Below the pieces are notes generated by a model. That model had not been told where the DNA came from, searched no databases, and saw only the letters and a program-made list of their open reading frames with translations. The translations under genes and the position numbers were made by a program. From contig JAFVEE010000021.1 of assembly GCA_017478085.1 (NCBI GenBank), positions 1 through 64,000 of the forward strand: DNA of 64,000 bases, written 5' to 3'. This document shows positions 45,067 to 53,504 of this stretch, one piece after another; position 1 is the first letter of the stretch; every line of letters starts with the position of its first letter. Source of the DNA: Prevotella sp. (GTDB taxonomy: Bacteria; Bacteroidota; Bacteroidia; Bacteroidales; Bacteroidaceae).

Positions 45067-46169
45067 TAGTATTAATACGCTGTAATGACATCATTTCCGA
45101 CTCCCGCACCAGGAAATATGTTGATTTCCTAAATAGCAAGGGCGTAGAATATAAGATTATAGCATGGGACCGTATTGGCAACTCAGAGAGACTGCCAAAT
45201 GCCGTTTACTGCCCTGCAAGGAGCAAGTACAACCAAGGAGGCGTGGCTGCCATTATTGACCGTCTGAAGTGGATGTGGTTTATCTTCTGCACATTGCGCT
45301 CATTCAAGAGCAGGCTCATCATTCATGCCTGCGACCTGGATGCCGCATTTCCCGCTTCGGTGTATAAAATGCTCAGCAGGGAAAAAAACAAGGTCATATT
45401 CGACGTTTTCGACTGGATTTCCGACACGCTCTATAACCAGGGGCGAATCGTTTCCATGGCTTTCTCACTGATGGAATGGCTTAGTGTGCGCAAGGCAGAC
45501 CACATTATTATTTGCGAACCCGAGCGCATCAGCCAGATTCCCTACGACATACAGGGCCGATATAGCGTGTTGCAAAACATTCCATCATTCAGCAATGACA
45601 ATTTTTTGTATAGTGAGCCTCAATGTCAGTTCTCCAATGCTCTTCCCACCTTGGTCTACGTGGGCGGATTCACGACTGACCGGTGCCTCTCTGAAGTGAT
45701 TGAAGGAGCTGCCCAAGGCCATTACAACCTCAACATCGCAGGCTATGGCAACAAGACCATTGCCAGCAGGCTGGAGTCGCTGAAAGAATGCCCCTACATC
45801 AAATATTACGGCAAGGTGCCCTACACTGAAGGTCTACGCATTATGTACAACTCGGACATCATTTATGCAATGTACTCCAAACAGAACCCCAATCATCTTT
45901 ATGCCGCGCCAAACAAATATTATGAGGCTATGTTTGTAGGGAAGCCCATCATCACGACCAAGGGCATCATCATTGCCACGAAGGTCGAGCAGAATGGCTT
46001 TGGCTATGCTATTGACGAATCTCTTCAGAGTTTGCTCAGTCTTTTACCATCCTTGTCGGAAGAAGAGCTGCTCAAGAAAGCCCAGATAGCTTCGTCACTA
46101 TGGGGTAAATACAAAAATGCGACAGCGTCCTATCTATCAACGACATATACAAAGCTGCTGGAATTATGA
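45063..46169 (+). CDS. Glycosyltransferase, GT-B fold (family 4-like)
   Basis: This 368-residue protein has a two-domain GT-B layout: an N-terminal domain with DVFDWISDTLYNQGR, and a C-terminal domain with VYVGGFTTDRCLSEVIEGA, YGKVPYTEGLRIMYNSDIIY and NKYYEAMFVGKPIITTKG, the donor-binding region. Donor and acceptor are unknown. Both its ends overlap neighbours by 4 bp, indicating tight translational coupling. Confidence 0.8.
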   Translation: MIVLIRCNDIISDSRTRKYVDFLNSKGVEYKIIAWDRIGNSERLPNAVYCPARSKYNQGGVAAIIDRLKWMWFIFCTLRSFKSRLIIHACDLDAAFPASVYKMLSREKNKVIFDVFDWISDTLYNQGRIVSMAFSLMEWLSVRKADHIIICEPERISQIPYDIQGRYSVLQNIPSFSNDNFLYSEPQCQFSNALPTLVYVGGFTTDRCLSEVIEGAAQGHYNLNIAGYGNKTIASRLESLKECPYIKYYGKVPYTEGLRIMYNSDIIYAMYSKQNPNHLYAAPNKYYEAMFVGKPIITTKGIIIATKVEQNGFGYAIDESLQSLLSLLPSLSEEELLKKAQIASSLWGKYKNATASYLSTTYTKLLEL

Positions 46170-47395
46170 AAGTGCCATTTAAGAAGACTTCACGTCTGAT
46201 GATGTTATGCCTGTTGCTATGCCAGGCGAGCCTGGCAAGTGGGGCGAGCGACGAGATGCCGATCATTGCCTACTGGGGTGTGCCTGATGCCCACACCAGC
46301 GAGGAAAACTTTCGCATCATCAGCGAGTGTGGGTTTACCGTAAGCTTATTTCCCTACAGTTCACTCGACCGTCTGGTACAAGCTTGCAGAAATGCCGACA
46401 AGTATGGTGTGAAAATACTTGGCCAATGCCCAGAGATGACGCTCACCCCCGAAAAGGCAGCCCATACCCTGAAAAAGGAAAATGGCTTCTTTGGCTATTT
46501 CATGCAAGACGAGCCATCTGTGCCCGAAATACGACAAAAGCAAAAGGACATACAGAAGCTACAGAACATCGACGACACACACTGCTTCTATATCAACCTA
46601 TTTCCGTATTCCAAGCCAGAATGGATTGAAGCCAGCACAAAAGCAAAGACTTATCCTGAGTATCTACAGGCTGCCTCATCCACTTCCTGCCAGCAAATCT
46701 CTTTTGACTTCTACCCCATTACCACCCGTGGACTGCATGCCAACTGGTATCACAACCTGGAAATGGTCCGGCACGAAAGCGTGGTTTCAGGCAAACCGTT
46801 CTGGGGGTTCGTACTATCGGTACCCCATAGCGTACCGTTCTCGTCAGGCAACTACTACCCCACTCCAACGATTGCATCGCTAAGGCTGCAAATATATTCA
46901 AATCTTGCCTACGGTGCGCAAGGCATACAATATTTCACATACTGGACGCCAGAAAAAAGTTCAGACAAGAGCAACGACTTTGGCTTTCACGATGCCCCTA
47001 TCAGCCCGAAAGGCCAAAAGACCCGAACCTACGATGTGGTGCAGCAAATGAACAAAGAGCTGAAGCTCATTGCCCGGCTGTTCTACGGTGCCCGGGTCAC
47101 TGCGGTGAATCATCTCGGAAAAGTGGCCAGTGGAACCACAAAGCTGGCATCGGCCCCGCTGAATATCAGCAACCTTAGAATATCAAGCAGGAAGGGGGCC
47201 GTGGTCTCACAATTCGAAAAGGATGGCCACCAATACCTGGCCATCGTCAACAAGGACTATCAGAAGAGCATGGAAGTCCAGGTCAAACCCAAGAACAGCC
47301 AACCACAACACGTAACCAAAAGCCTGCAAGCAGAACCCATCAAGCCCAACTACACACTTGAGCCCGGCGATATACTGCTATTCAGGCTGCTATGA
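46166..47395 (+). CDS. Secreted TIM-barrel glycoside-hydrolase-like protein in the polysaccharide cluster
   Basis: The 409-residue protein has an N-terminal signal peptide (MMLCLLLCQASLASGA). PIIAYWGVPDAHTSEENFRI begins a TIM-barrel-like domain with GYFMQDEPSVPEIRQKQ (Asp-Glu pair as catalytic candidate) and ISFDFYPITTRGLHANWYH. A C-terminal beta domain ends in LEPGDILLFRLL. It resembles beta-galactosidase/GH-like proteins but I cannot place the family. It is coupled to the preceding glycosyltransferase by a 4-bp overlap, which suggests a role in trimming or releasing the polymer. Confidence 0.6.
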   Translation: MKVPFKKTSRLMMLCLLLCQASLASGASDEMPIIAYWGVPDAHTSEENFRIISECGFTVSLFPYSSLDRLVQACRNADKYGVKILGQCPEMTLTPEKAAHTLKKENGFFGYFMQDEPSVPEIRQKQKDIQKLQNIDDTHCFYINLFPYSKPEWIEASTKAKTYPEYLQAASSTSCQQISFDFYPITTRGLHANWYHNLEMVRHESVVSGKPFWGFVLSVPHSVPFSSGNYYPTPTIASLRLQIYSNLAYGAQGIQYFTYWTPEKSSDKSNDFGFHDAPISPKGQKTRTYDVVQQMNKELKLIARLFYGARVTAVNHLGKVASGTTKLASAPLNISNLRISSRKGAVVSQFEKDGHQYLAIVNKDYQKSMEVQVKPKNSQPQHVTKSLQAEPIKPNYTLEPGDILLFRLL

Positions 47396-47478
47396 CGAAC
47401 CTGCGTCACCAAAGCGCAAAAAAGACACAATAAAAGCCCACAAACAGCGTTATATAGAAAATACTAAAAAGCACGTGT

Positions 47479-48267
47479 ATGGAGCCCATTTTGTCTGTTA
47501 TCATTGTTGAATATCATAGCATCCAGGAAATCGAGGATTGTGTGGCTTCACTGAAAGCCCACATCAATCTGGCATACGAGATTATCGTCTCGTCGAACTC
47601 GTGCTATGACGCTCAAGAGAGAGAACAGATCAACCAGCACGAGGCCAACGTGATATGGCTCTTCAACGACAGCAATGCGGGTTTTGCAAGAGCCATGAAT
47701 GCAGGACTGCGAAAGGCCAGGGGCAAGTATCTAGTGATTATGAATTCCGACTGCATGGTGAAGTCTGAGCTCAGCCCTATGGTTGCTTTTATGGACAAGC
47801 ATCCAGAAGTAGGTGCCATTGCTCCGAAAATGGTCGACAAAGAAGGCAACATTCAAGACACGGCCCGCCCCTACGTCACCTTGCCCCGATACATCTGGCG
47901 ACAGGTGAAACGAGTGATGGGACACAGAACCAGTATTCTAAGCACACGCATGGACTACAGCAAGACGCAGACCGTAGACTGGCTCATAGGAGCCTTCATT
48001 ATGGTTTCGCGCGATGCCTATGAGGCAACCCAAGGTCTTGACGACCGCTATTTTATGTATGCCGAAGATCTGGACTGGTGTACCCGCATCCGCCAAAAAG
48101 GCTTCGAGGTGGTCTACTTCCCCCAGGCCCAGATTATATATAAAGGTACGCGAAGGGCACGAAACGACTCCAAGTATGCTAAGATATTCATTGCCAGCCA
48201 CATAAAGTACTGGAAGAAGTTCGGTTTCTTTTTTGGCCATCCCCGAAGAAAGAAAATGATATTCTAA
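47479..48267 (+). CDS. Glycosyltransferase family 2 (rhamnosyltransferase-like)
   Basis: The 262-residue GT-A enzyme begins LSVIIVEYHSIQEIEDCVAS and has FNDSNAGFARAMNAGLRKAR, the MNSDCMV metal site and LDDRYFMYAEDLDWCTRIRQ, close to WbbL-type rhamnosyltransferases. It follows an 83-bp gap after the secreted hydrolase-like gene. It is the last AT-rich gene of the cluster. Confidence 0.88.
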   Translation: MEPILSVIIVEYHSIQEIEDCVASLKAHINLAYEIIVSSNSCYDAQEREQINQHEANVIWLFNDSNAGFARAMNAGLRKARGKYLVIMNSDCMVKSELSPMVAFMDKHPEVGAIAPKMVDKEGNIQDTARPYVTLPRYIWRQVKRVMGHRTSILSTRMDYSKTQTVDWLIGAFIMVSRDAYEATQGLDDRYFMYAEDLDWCTRIRQKGFEVVYFPQAQIIYKGTRRARNDSKYAKIFIASHIKYWKKFGFFFGHPRRKKMIF

Positions 48268-48350
48268 TCTACTGCTCCTTATTTCAAAAAATTTATCAAA
48301 ATGCAATATTCGTTTGTTTTTTCTGTTATATATAAAAAGCAAACTTCTAA

Positions 48351-49472
48351 ATGGCGCAAAACATACTCTATATACTGGGAGCCTTCGTGGTGAGTGCCGC
48401 GTGCGGATTCTTCTTCATACCCATCATTCTGGACTTCTGCAAGCGGCGGGGACTCTACGACCTGCCCGACAGCCGGAAGATTCACAAGAACGCCATTCCG
48501 CGCCTGGGCGGCATCAGCTTCCTGCCCAGTATGTTCATCGCCTTCCTGGTAACCACGCTCGCCATCAACCACTTCACGGGCTATAGCCAGGTCACCTTCA
48601 GCCTCTGGTCGCTCTACTTCTTTATCAGCCTGCTGCTCATCTACAGCGTGGGGCTCATCGACGACCTGATGGGCCTGGGGGCCAAGACCAAGTTCACCGT
48701 GCAGATCGTGGCCGCCGTGCTGCTGCCCCTATCCGGGCTCTACATCAACAACCTGTATGGCTTTATGGGCATCAACGAGATTTCCTACGCTGTGGGCGCA
48801 CCGCTCACGGTGTTCATCATCGTGTTTGTCAACAATGCCATCAACCTCATCGACGGCATCGACGGCCTGTCGGCCAGCCTGTCGCTCGTGGCGCTTACCG
48901 GCTTCCTGGTGTGCTTTCTGAGCGAGGGGGTGCTCTACTACGGCATCCTGATAGCTGGACTGATGGGCGTGCTCGTGCCTTTCCTCTACTTCAACCTCTT
49001 CGGCAAGCCGGAACAGAACCGCAAGATATTCATGGGCGACTCGGGCTCGCTGACGCTGGGCTTCATCCTGGGCTTCCTGGCCGTGAAGCTGGCCATGGAC
49101 AACCCCAACGTGATGACCACCAACCCCGACAGCCTGATACTGGCCTACACGCTGCTGGTGGTGCCCGTGCTCGACGTGGTGCGCGTGTCGCTGGTGCGCA
49201 TACGCCACCGCACCCCCATCTTCCGGGCCGACAAGAACCACATACACCACAAGCTGATGCGCTGCGGACTGAGCCAGCACCAGACGCTGGGTGCCATCCT
49301 GCTGCTGGCCCTGCTGTTCATCGGCCTCAACCTCGTGCTCAACTCGCTGTTGTCGTCAACGGCGGTGGTAGTGGCCGACATCTGCCTGTGGATCCTGGTC
49401 CACGAGCTCATCAACCACAGCATTCGCCAGCGGGGAAATCAAGTATTCTTAGCTCCAGAACCTGAAAAATGA
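48351..49472 (+). CDS. WecA/MraY-family undecaprenyl-phosphate sugar-1-phosphate transferase
   Basis: This 373-residue membrane enzyme has about 11 spans. VGLIDDLMGLGAKTKF and NAINLIDGIDGLSASLS are the Asp-rich catalytic loops, and HHKLMRCGLSQHQ matches the late His-rich loop. It transfers GlcNAc-1-P or a related sugar phosphate to undecaprenyl phosphate to start repeat-unit synthesis. GC content returns to the housekeeping level here. It overlaps the next gene by 4 bp. Confidence 0.9.
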   Translation: MAQNILYILGAFVVSAACGFFFIPIILDFCKRRGLYDLPDSRKIHKNAIPRLGGISFLPSMFIAFLVTTLAINHFTGYSQVTFSLWSLYFFISLLLIYSVGLIDDLMGLGAKTKFTVQIVAAVLLPLSGLYINNLYGFMGINEISYAVGAPLTVFIIVFVNNAINLIDGIDGLSASLSLVALTGFLVCFLSEGVLYYGILIAGLMGVLVPFLYFNLFGKPEQNRKIFMGDSGSLTLGFILGFLAVKLAMDNPNVMTTNPDSLILAYTLLVVPVLDVVRVSLVRIRHRTPIFRADKNHIHHKLMRCGLSQHQTLGAILLLALLFIGLNLVLNSLLSSTAVVVADICLWILVHELINHSIRQRGNQVFLAPEPEK

Positions 49473-50053
49473 ATAGTTTCCTGAAACGCCTGTTCGACAT
49501 TCTTGCCTCGCTGTTAGGGCTCATTGTGTTCTCGCCGCTGCTGCTTGCCATCTACATCGGGCAGAAGATCAGCTACCGGGGGCCTGCCATCTATGTGCAG
49601 GAACGCATAGGCAAGGGCGGCAAGCCTTTCAACATATACAAGTTCCGCACCATGGTGACCGACAGCGAGACCGACGGCATACCGCAGCTGGCCGAGCCCG
49701 ACGACGAGCGGCTGACGCGCTTTGGCAAGTTCCTGCGCTCGCACCACCTCGACGAGCTGCCCCAGCTGTGGAACGTGCTCAAGGGCGATATGTCGTTCAT
49801 CGGGCCCCGCCCGGAAAGAAAGTATTTCGTCGACAAGATTATGGAGCGCGACCCTCGCTACGTGGAGCTCTACAAGATTCGTCCGGGCATCACCAGCTAT
49901 GCCACGCTCTACAACGGCTACACCGACACGATGGAGAAAATGTTGCGGCGGCTGGAGCTGGACCTGTACTACCTGGAGCACCAGTCGTGGTCGTTCGACC
50001 TTCAGATTCTGTCGAAGACTTTCTTCAGCCTCATCTTCGGTAAAAAGTTCTGA
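49469..50053 (+). CDS. Bacterial sugar transferase (WcaJ/PglC-type initiating phosphoglycosyltransferase)
   Basis: The 194-residue monotopic enzyme begins KRLFDILASLLGLIVFSPLL (re-entrant helix) followed by QERIGKGGKPFNIYKFRTM, LRSHHLDELPQLWNVLKGDM and SFIGPRPE, all family motifs. It transfers a sugar phosphate onto undecaprenyl phosphate. Two initiating transferases of different folds side by side is notable. Array D follows its stop. Confidence 0.93.
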   Translation: MNSFLKRLFDILASLLGLIVFSPLLLAIYIGQKISYRGPAIYVQERIGKGGKPFNIYKFRTMVTDSETDGIPQLAEPDDERLTRFGKFLRSHHLDELPQLWNVLKGDMSFIGPRPERKYFVDKIMERDPRYVELYKIRPGITSYATLYNGYTDTMEKMLRRLELDLYYLEHQSWSFDLQILSKTFFSLIFGKKF

Positions 50054-50078
50054 TTTCGCAGCGATGTCACCGCTGCAT

Positions 50079-50188
50079 TTCAACGGGGCCTCCGTTGACG
50101 TTCAACGGGGCCTCCATTGATGGTCAACGGAGCCTCCGTTAGCTATCAATGGAGGCCCCGTTGATGCGCAACAAAGGCTCCATTCATT
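50079..50188. repeat. Pentameric 22-bp palindromic array D
   Basis: Five units begin at 50079, 50101, 50123, 50145 and 50167, with cores such as CAACGGGGCCTCCGTTG and CAATGGAGGCCCCGTTG. It fills nearly all of the gap between two convergent genes (stops at 50053 and 50193). Confidence 0.9.
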
Positions 50189-50192
50189 TCTA

Positions 50193-52163
50193 TTATGCTG
50201 CCCGCAGTGCCCGCATGGCGTTGAGAACGGCGAGCACGGTGACGCCTACGTCGGCAAAGACGGCGAGCCACATCGTGGCCAGGCCCAGCACGGCGAGCAG
50301 CAGCACGGCCACCTTGACGCCGATGGCGAACCACACGTTCTGGCGGGCAATGGACAGCGTGCGACGGCTGAGCCGGATGGCCAGGGCCAGCTTCGACGGG
50401 CGGTCGTCCATGAGCACCACGTCGGCAGCATCGATGGCGGCATCGCTGCCCAGCGCTCCCATGGCTATGCCCACATCGGCACGGGCCAGCACGGGGGCAT
50501 CGTTGATGCCATCGCCCACGAAAGCCAGATAGCCACCCGCCGGCTTCTCGCTGAGCAGCTGCTCCACACGCGCCACCTTGTCGGCAGGCAGCAGCCCGGC
50601 ATGATACTCCTGCAGCTGCAGCTTCCCGGCCACATCGGCAGCCACCTCCTCGCGGTCGCCAGTGAGCATCACGGTGCGCTCTACGCCCAGGTCGCGCAGG
50701 GCGGCTATGGCCTCGGCACTGTCATCCTTCACCTTGTCGTTGATCACGATATGACCGGCATAGACGCCATTGATGGCCACGTGGATGATGGTGCCCACGT
50801 GGGTGCAGTCGTGCCACTGGGCTCCCACGGCCTCCATCATCCGGGTGTTGCCCACGCACACCACATCGTTGCCCACACGGGCGCGGATGCCCTGGCCGGG
50901 CACCTCCTCGACACTGCTCACCTGGCAGCCGTCGGTGGCCTCTTCGGGGAAGGCATCGCGCAGGGCGGCCCCGATGGGATGGGTTGAGAAGTGCTCTACA
51001 TGGGCCGCCAGATGCAGCAGCTCGCGCTCGCCATAGGTGTCGGGATGAACGGCGGTGACGGCAAACTGGCCGCAGGTGAGCGTGCCGGTCTTGTCGAACA
51101 CCACGGTGCTGACGCGAGCCAGCACATCCATCAGGTTGGCCCCCTTGATGAGGATGCCATGGCGCGAGGCCCCGCCAATGCCGCCAAAGAACGTGAGGGG
51201 CACGCTGATGACGAGCGCACAGGGACAGCTGACCACCAGGAACAGCAGCGCACGGTAGAGCCACGTGGGGAACTGGCCCACGAACAGCGGGGGAACAATG
51301 GCAACGGCCAGGGCGGCCAGCACCACGACGGGGGTGTAGACGCGGGCAAAGCGGGTGATGAAGGCCTCGCTGCGCGACTTGTGGTCGGCGGCATGCTCTA
51401 CCAGGCCGATAATCTTCGACACGGTGCTCTCGCCAAAGCTACGGGTGGTGCGCACCTTGATAACGCCCGAAAGGTTCACGCAGCCGGAGATGACCTCCTC
51501 GCCCTGGGCCGCCTCGCGGGGCAGGCTCTCGCCCGTCAGGGCCACGGTGTTGAGCGACGTGCTGCCCTCTATGACGATGCCGTCGAGCGGAATCTTCTCG
51601 CCGGGACGAACAACGATGGTCTCGCCTACCCCCACCTGGTCGGGACTGACCTGCAGCACCTGGCCATTGCGCTCCACGCTGGCCACGTCGGGGCGAATGT
51701 CCATCAGGTGGGCAATGCTGTCGCGGCTCTTGCCCTCGGCATAGCCCTCAAACAGCTCGCCTATCTGGAAGAAGAGCATCACGAAGACGGCTTCGGGAAA
51801 CTCGGTCTCGGCCCCTGGCAGGAAGCCTATGCACAGGGCACCGATGGTGGCCACCGACATGAGGAAGTGCTCGTTGAAGGCATCGCCATTGGCAATGCCC
51901 TCGGCTGCCTCCTTCAGCGTTTCGTGGCCTATGAGCAGGTAGGGCACGAGGTAGACGAGCAGCATCTGCCATACGGGCAGCTGCACGTTCTTCTCGATAA
52001 CAACGGCCACGACAAGCAGCACGGCGGTAACAACGATGAGCGCCAGCTGGCGGCCAAGGCCCTCGTGCTCGTGGTGGTGGTGCTCATGCTCGTGTCCGGC
52101 ACATCCGTGCGCACAGCACGCTGATGGCTCGTGATGATGATGATGTTGATGTTGGTGTGACAT
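50193..52163 (-). CDS. zntA: Heavy-metal P1B-type ATPase (Zn/Cd/Pb exporter, ZntA-like)
   Basis: The 656-residue inner-membrane pump exports divalent heavy metals. The N terminus is a His/Cys-rich tail (MSHQHQHHHHHEPSACCAHG), likely binding metal, instead of a standard heavy-metal-associated domain. Membrane and catalytic motifs include SCPCALVISVP (about residue 318), the phosphorylation site DKTGTLTCGQF (about 360), STHPIG, and VGDGINDAPVLARADVGIAM. The last spans read AIGVKVAVLLLAVLG and ADVGVTVLAVLNAM, the Lys and Asp pattern of the Zn/Cd/Pb subgroup. A longer frame to 52259 was rejected because its extra codons overlap the promoter. Confidence 0.92.
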   Translation of the reverse strand: MSHQHQHHHHHEPSACCAHGCAGHEHEHHHHEHEGLGRQLALIVVTAVLLVVAVVIEKNVQLPVWQMLLVYLVPYLLIGHETLKEAAEGIANGDAFNEHFLMSVATIGALCIGFLPGAETEFPEAVFVMLFFQIGELFEGYAEGKSRDSIAHLMDIRPDVASVERNGQVLQVSPDQVGVGETIVVRPGEKIPLDGIVIEGSTSLNTVALTGESLPREAAQGEEVISGCVNLSGVIKVRTTRSFGESTVSKIIGLVEHAADHKSRSEAFITRFARVYTPVVVLAALAVAIVPPLFVGQFPTWLYRALLFLVVSCPCALVISVPLTFFGGIGGASRHGILIKGANLMDVLARVSTVVFDKTGTLTCGQFAVTAVHPDTYGERELLHLAAHVEHFSTHPIGAALRDAFPEEATDGCQVSSVEEVPGQGIRARVGNDVVCVGNTRMMEAVGAQWHDCTHVGTIIHVAINGVYAGHIVINDKVKDDSAEAIAALRDLGVERTVMLTGDREEVAADVAGKLQLQEYHAGLLPADKVARVEQLLSEKPAGGYLAFVGDGINDAPVLARADVGIAMGALGSDAAIDAADVVLMDDRPSKLALAIRLSRRTLSIARQNVWFAIGVKVAVLLLAVLGLATMWLAVFADVGVTVLAVLNAMRALRAA

Positions 52164-52193
52164 ATTCTTTTGCCTTTTTTGGTTTTCTGGGTG

Positions 52194-52201
52194 CAAAGGT
52201 A
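52194..52201 (-). promoter_or_regulatory. -7 element TACCTTTG for the P-type ATPase
   Basis: CAAAGGTA on the plus strand reads TACCTTTGCACCC toward the ATG at 52163. Confidence 0.7.
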
Positions 52202-52257
52202 TGGCAAAAGTTCTGCAACCGAGTTGCAAACATAAGGAAGCGTGGTCAGAAAACAAC

Positions 52258-52294
52258 AAAAACCGAGAGTGTCATCGCGACAGTCTCGGTTTTT
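52258..52294 (-). terminator. Hairpin with T-tracts on both strands
   Basis: AAAAACCGAGA (52258-52268) pairs with TCTCGGTTTTT (52284-52294) around a 15-base loop. It lies between divergent genes, so it does not end either of them. It would terminate a transcript started at the promoter at 52355-52362 on the minus strand. Confidence 0.7.
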
Positions 52295-52348
52295 ACCTTT
52301 TCTAACTAACTTATTATCAACTATTCATTACTCATTTCTACCTCTTTG
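52258..52348 (-). ncRNA. Candidate small RNA of about 90 nt upstream of the P-type ATPase
   Basis: A TATCTTTG element at 52355-52362 with TTGCATAGTG as -33 candidate on the minus strand is followed about 90 bases later by the hairpin terminator. Between them is only a four-codon ORF (MSNE and stop). The transcript would end before the ATPase promoter at 52194-52201, so it could be an independent sRNA or an attenuated leader. Confidence 0.35.
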
Positions 52349-52354
52349 TGGTTG

Positions 52355-52362
52355 CAAAGATA
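52355..52362 (-). promoter_or_regulatory. -7 element TATCTTTG driving the candidate small RNA
   Basis: CAAAGATA on the plus strand reads TATCTTTGCAACC leftward. No gene begins between it and the hairpin terminator. Confidence 0.5.
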
Positions 52363-52406
52363 GCTACAATTTCGCACTATGCAATGCAATGATTGTGAAA
52401 AAACAA

Positions 52407-52420
52407 CGTAAACGTTTGCG
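52407..52420. promoter_or_regulatory. Putative LacI-family operator
   Basis: CGTAAACGTTTGCG is a near-perfect palindrome centred on CG, the form of LacI/GalR operators. It lies about 19-32 bases upstream of the -7 element of the LacI gene, over the -33 region, which suggests autoregulation. Confidence 0.6.
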
Positions 52421-52438
52421 TAATTCACGCTTTTTCCG

Positions 52439-52446
52439 TATATTTG
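52439..52446 (+). promoter_or_regulatory. -7 element TATATTTG for the LacI-family gene
   Basis: TATATTTGCCCC lies 30 bases before the ATG at 52476. Confidence 0.65.
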
Positions 52447-52475
52447 CCCCGCTAAAGCATTAACAAAGACAAACT

Positions 52476-53498
52476 ATGCCCAAACACAGAGTTTCACTGA
52501 AGGATCTGGCCCAGCAGCTGGGGGTGAGCATTGCCACCGTGAGCAGGGCCCTGCACGGCAGTCCCGAGATAGGCAAGGAGATGCAAGAGCGGGTGAAGGA
52601 ACTGGCCAAGAAGCTGAACTACCGGCCCAACCCCTTTGCGCAGAGCCTGCGCAGTGAGGCGCCGAAGGTGATAGGCGTGGTGGTGCCCAACCTGGTGACC
52701 CACTACTATGCCGCCGTGCTCGACGGCATCGAGACCGAGGCTCGCAAGGCCGGCTACAGCGTGATCAGCGCCAACAGCCACGAGAGCCAGGAGGACGAGA
52801 CGCGGGCCATCGACAACTTCAACAGCCTGCACGTGGAGGGCATCATTGCCTGTCTGGCACAAGACACGACCGACTATAGCCACTTCGAGGAGATTTCGCA
52901 GATGGGCATACCGCTGGTGTTCTTCGGTCGCACCTGCATGACCGACAAGTTCTCGTGCGTCACGGCCAATGGCGACGAGGCGGCCCAGCAGGCCACGCAG
53001 CACCTCATTGACACGGGGTCGCGCCGCATAGTCTTCCTGGGCGGGCCCAACCACCTCGACATGGTGCAGCGGCGCAAGCACGGCTATCTGGAGGCGCTGC
53101 GCGAGAACCGCATACCCATAGAGCGCGAGCTGGTGGTGTGCGACCGCATAGACTATGAGGTGGCACGCCAGGCCACCGTCGAGCTGCTGAGCCGGCCGAA
53201 CCGTCCCGATGCCATTCTGGCCTTCAACGATATTATCACCTTTGCCGCCTTCACCGCCATCAAGCAGCTGGGACTCAGCATTCCTGCCGATGTGGCCCTG
53301 ATAGGCTTCACCGACGATGTGCATGCCAGCTACGTGACGCCCCGCATGTCGGCCATAGAAGACCAATCGCAGCTGATGGGCCAGACGGCCTGTCAGCTGC
53401 TATTGCGTCATATTGCGGGCGATACGAAGGTCCAGAAGAAGATCGTTCCCCAAAAGATTGTGATTCGTGATACTTCGGCCAAGAACAAGGCCGGTTGA
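52476..53498 (+). CDS. LacI/GalR-family transcriptional regulator
   Basis: The 340-residue regulator has an N-terminal HTH (VSLKDLAQQLGVSIATVSRA at about 5-24), a hinge helix around NYRPNPFAQSLRSE and a periplasmic-binding-protein-like effector domain (about 62-335) starting KVIGVVVPNLVTHYYAAVLD. No sugar-use genes are next to it, so the regulon is unknown. A palindromic site over its own promoter suggests self-repression. Confidence 0.92.
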   Translation: MPKHRVSLKDLAQQLGVSIATVSRALHGSPEIGKEMQERVKELAKKLNYRPNPFAQSLRSEAPKVIGVVVPNLVTHYYAAVLDGIETEARKAGYSVISANSHESQEDETRAIDNFNSLHVEGIIACLAQDTTDYSHFEEISQMGIPLVFFGRTCMTDKFSCVTANGDEAAQQATQHLIDTGSRRIVFLGGPNHLDMVQRRKHGYLEALRENRIPIERELVVCDRIDYEVARQATVELLSRPNRPDAILAFNDIITFAAFTAIKQLGLSIPADVALIGFTDDVHASYVTPRMSAIEDQSQLMGQTACQLLLRHIAGDTKVQKKIVPQKIVIRDTSAKNKAG

Positions 53499-53504
53499 GC
53501 GTTT

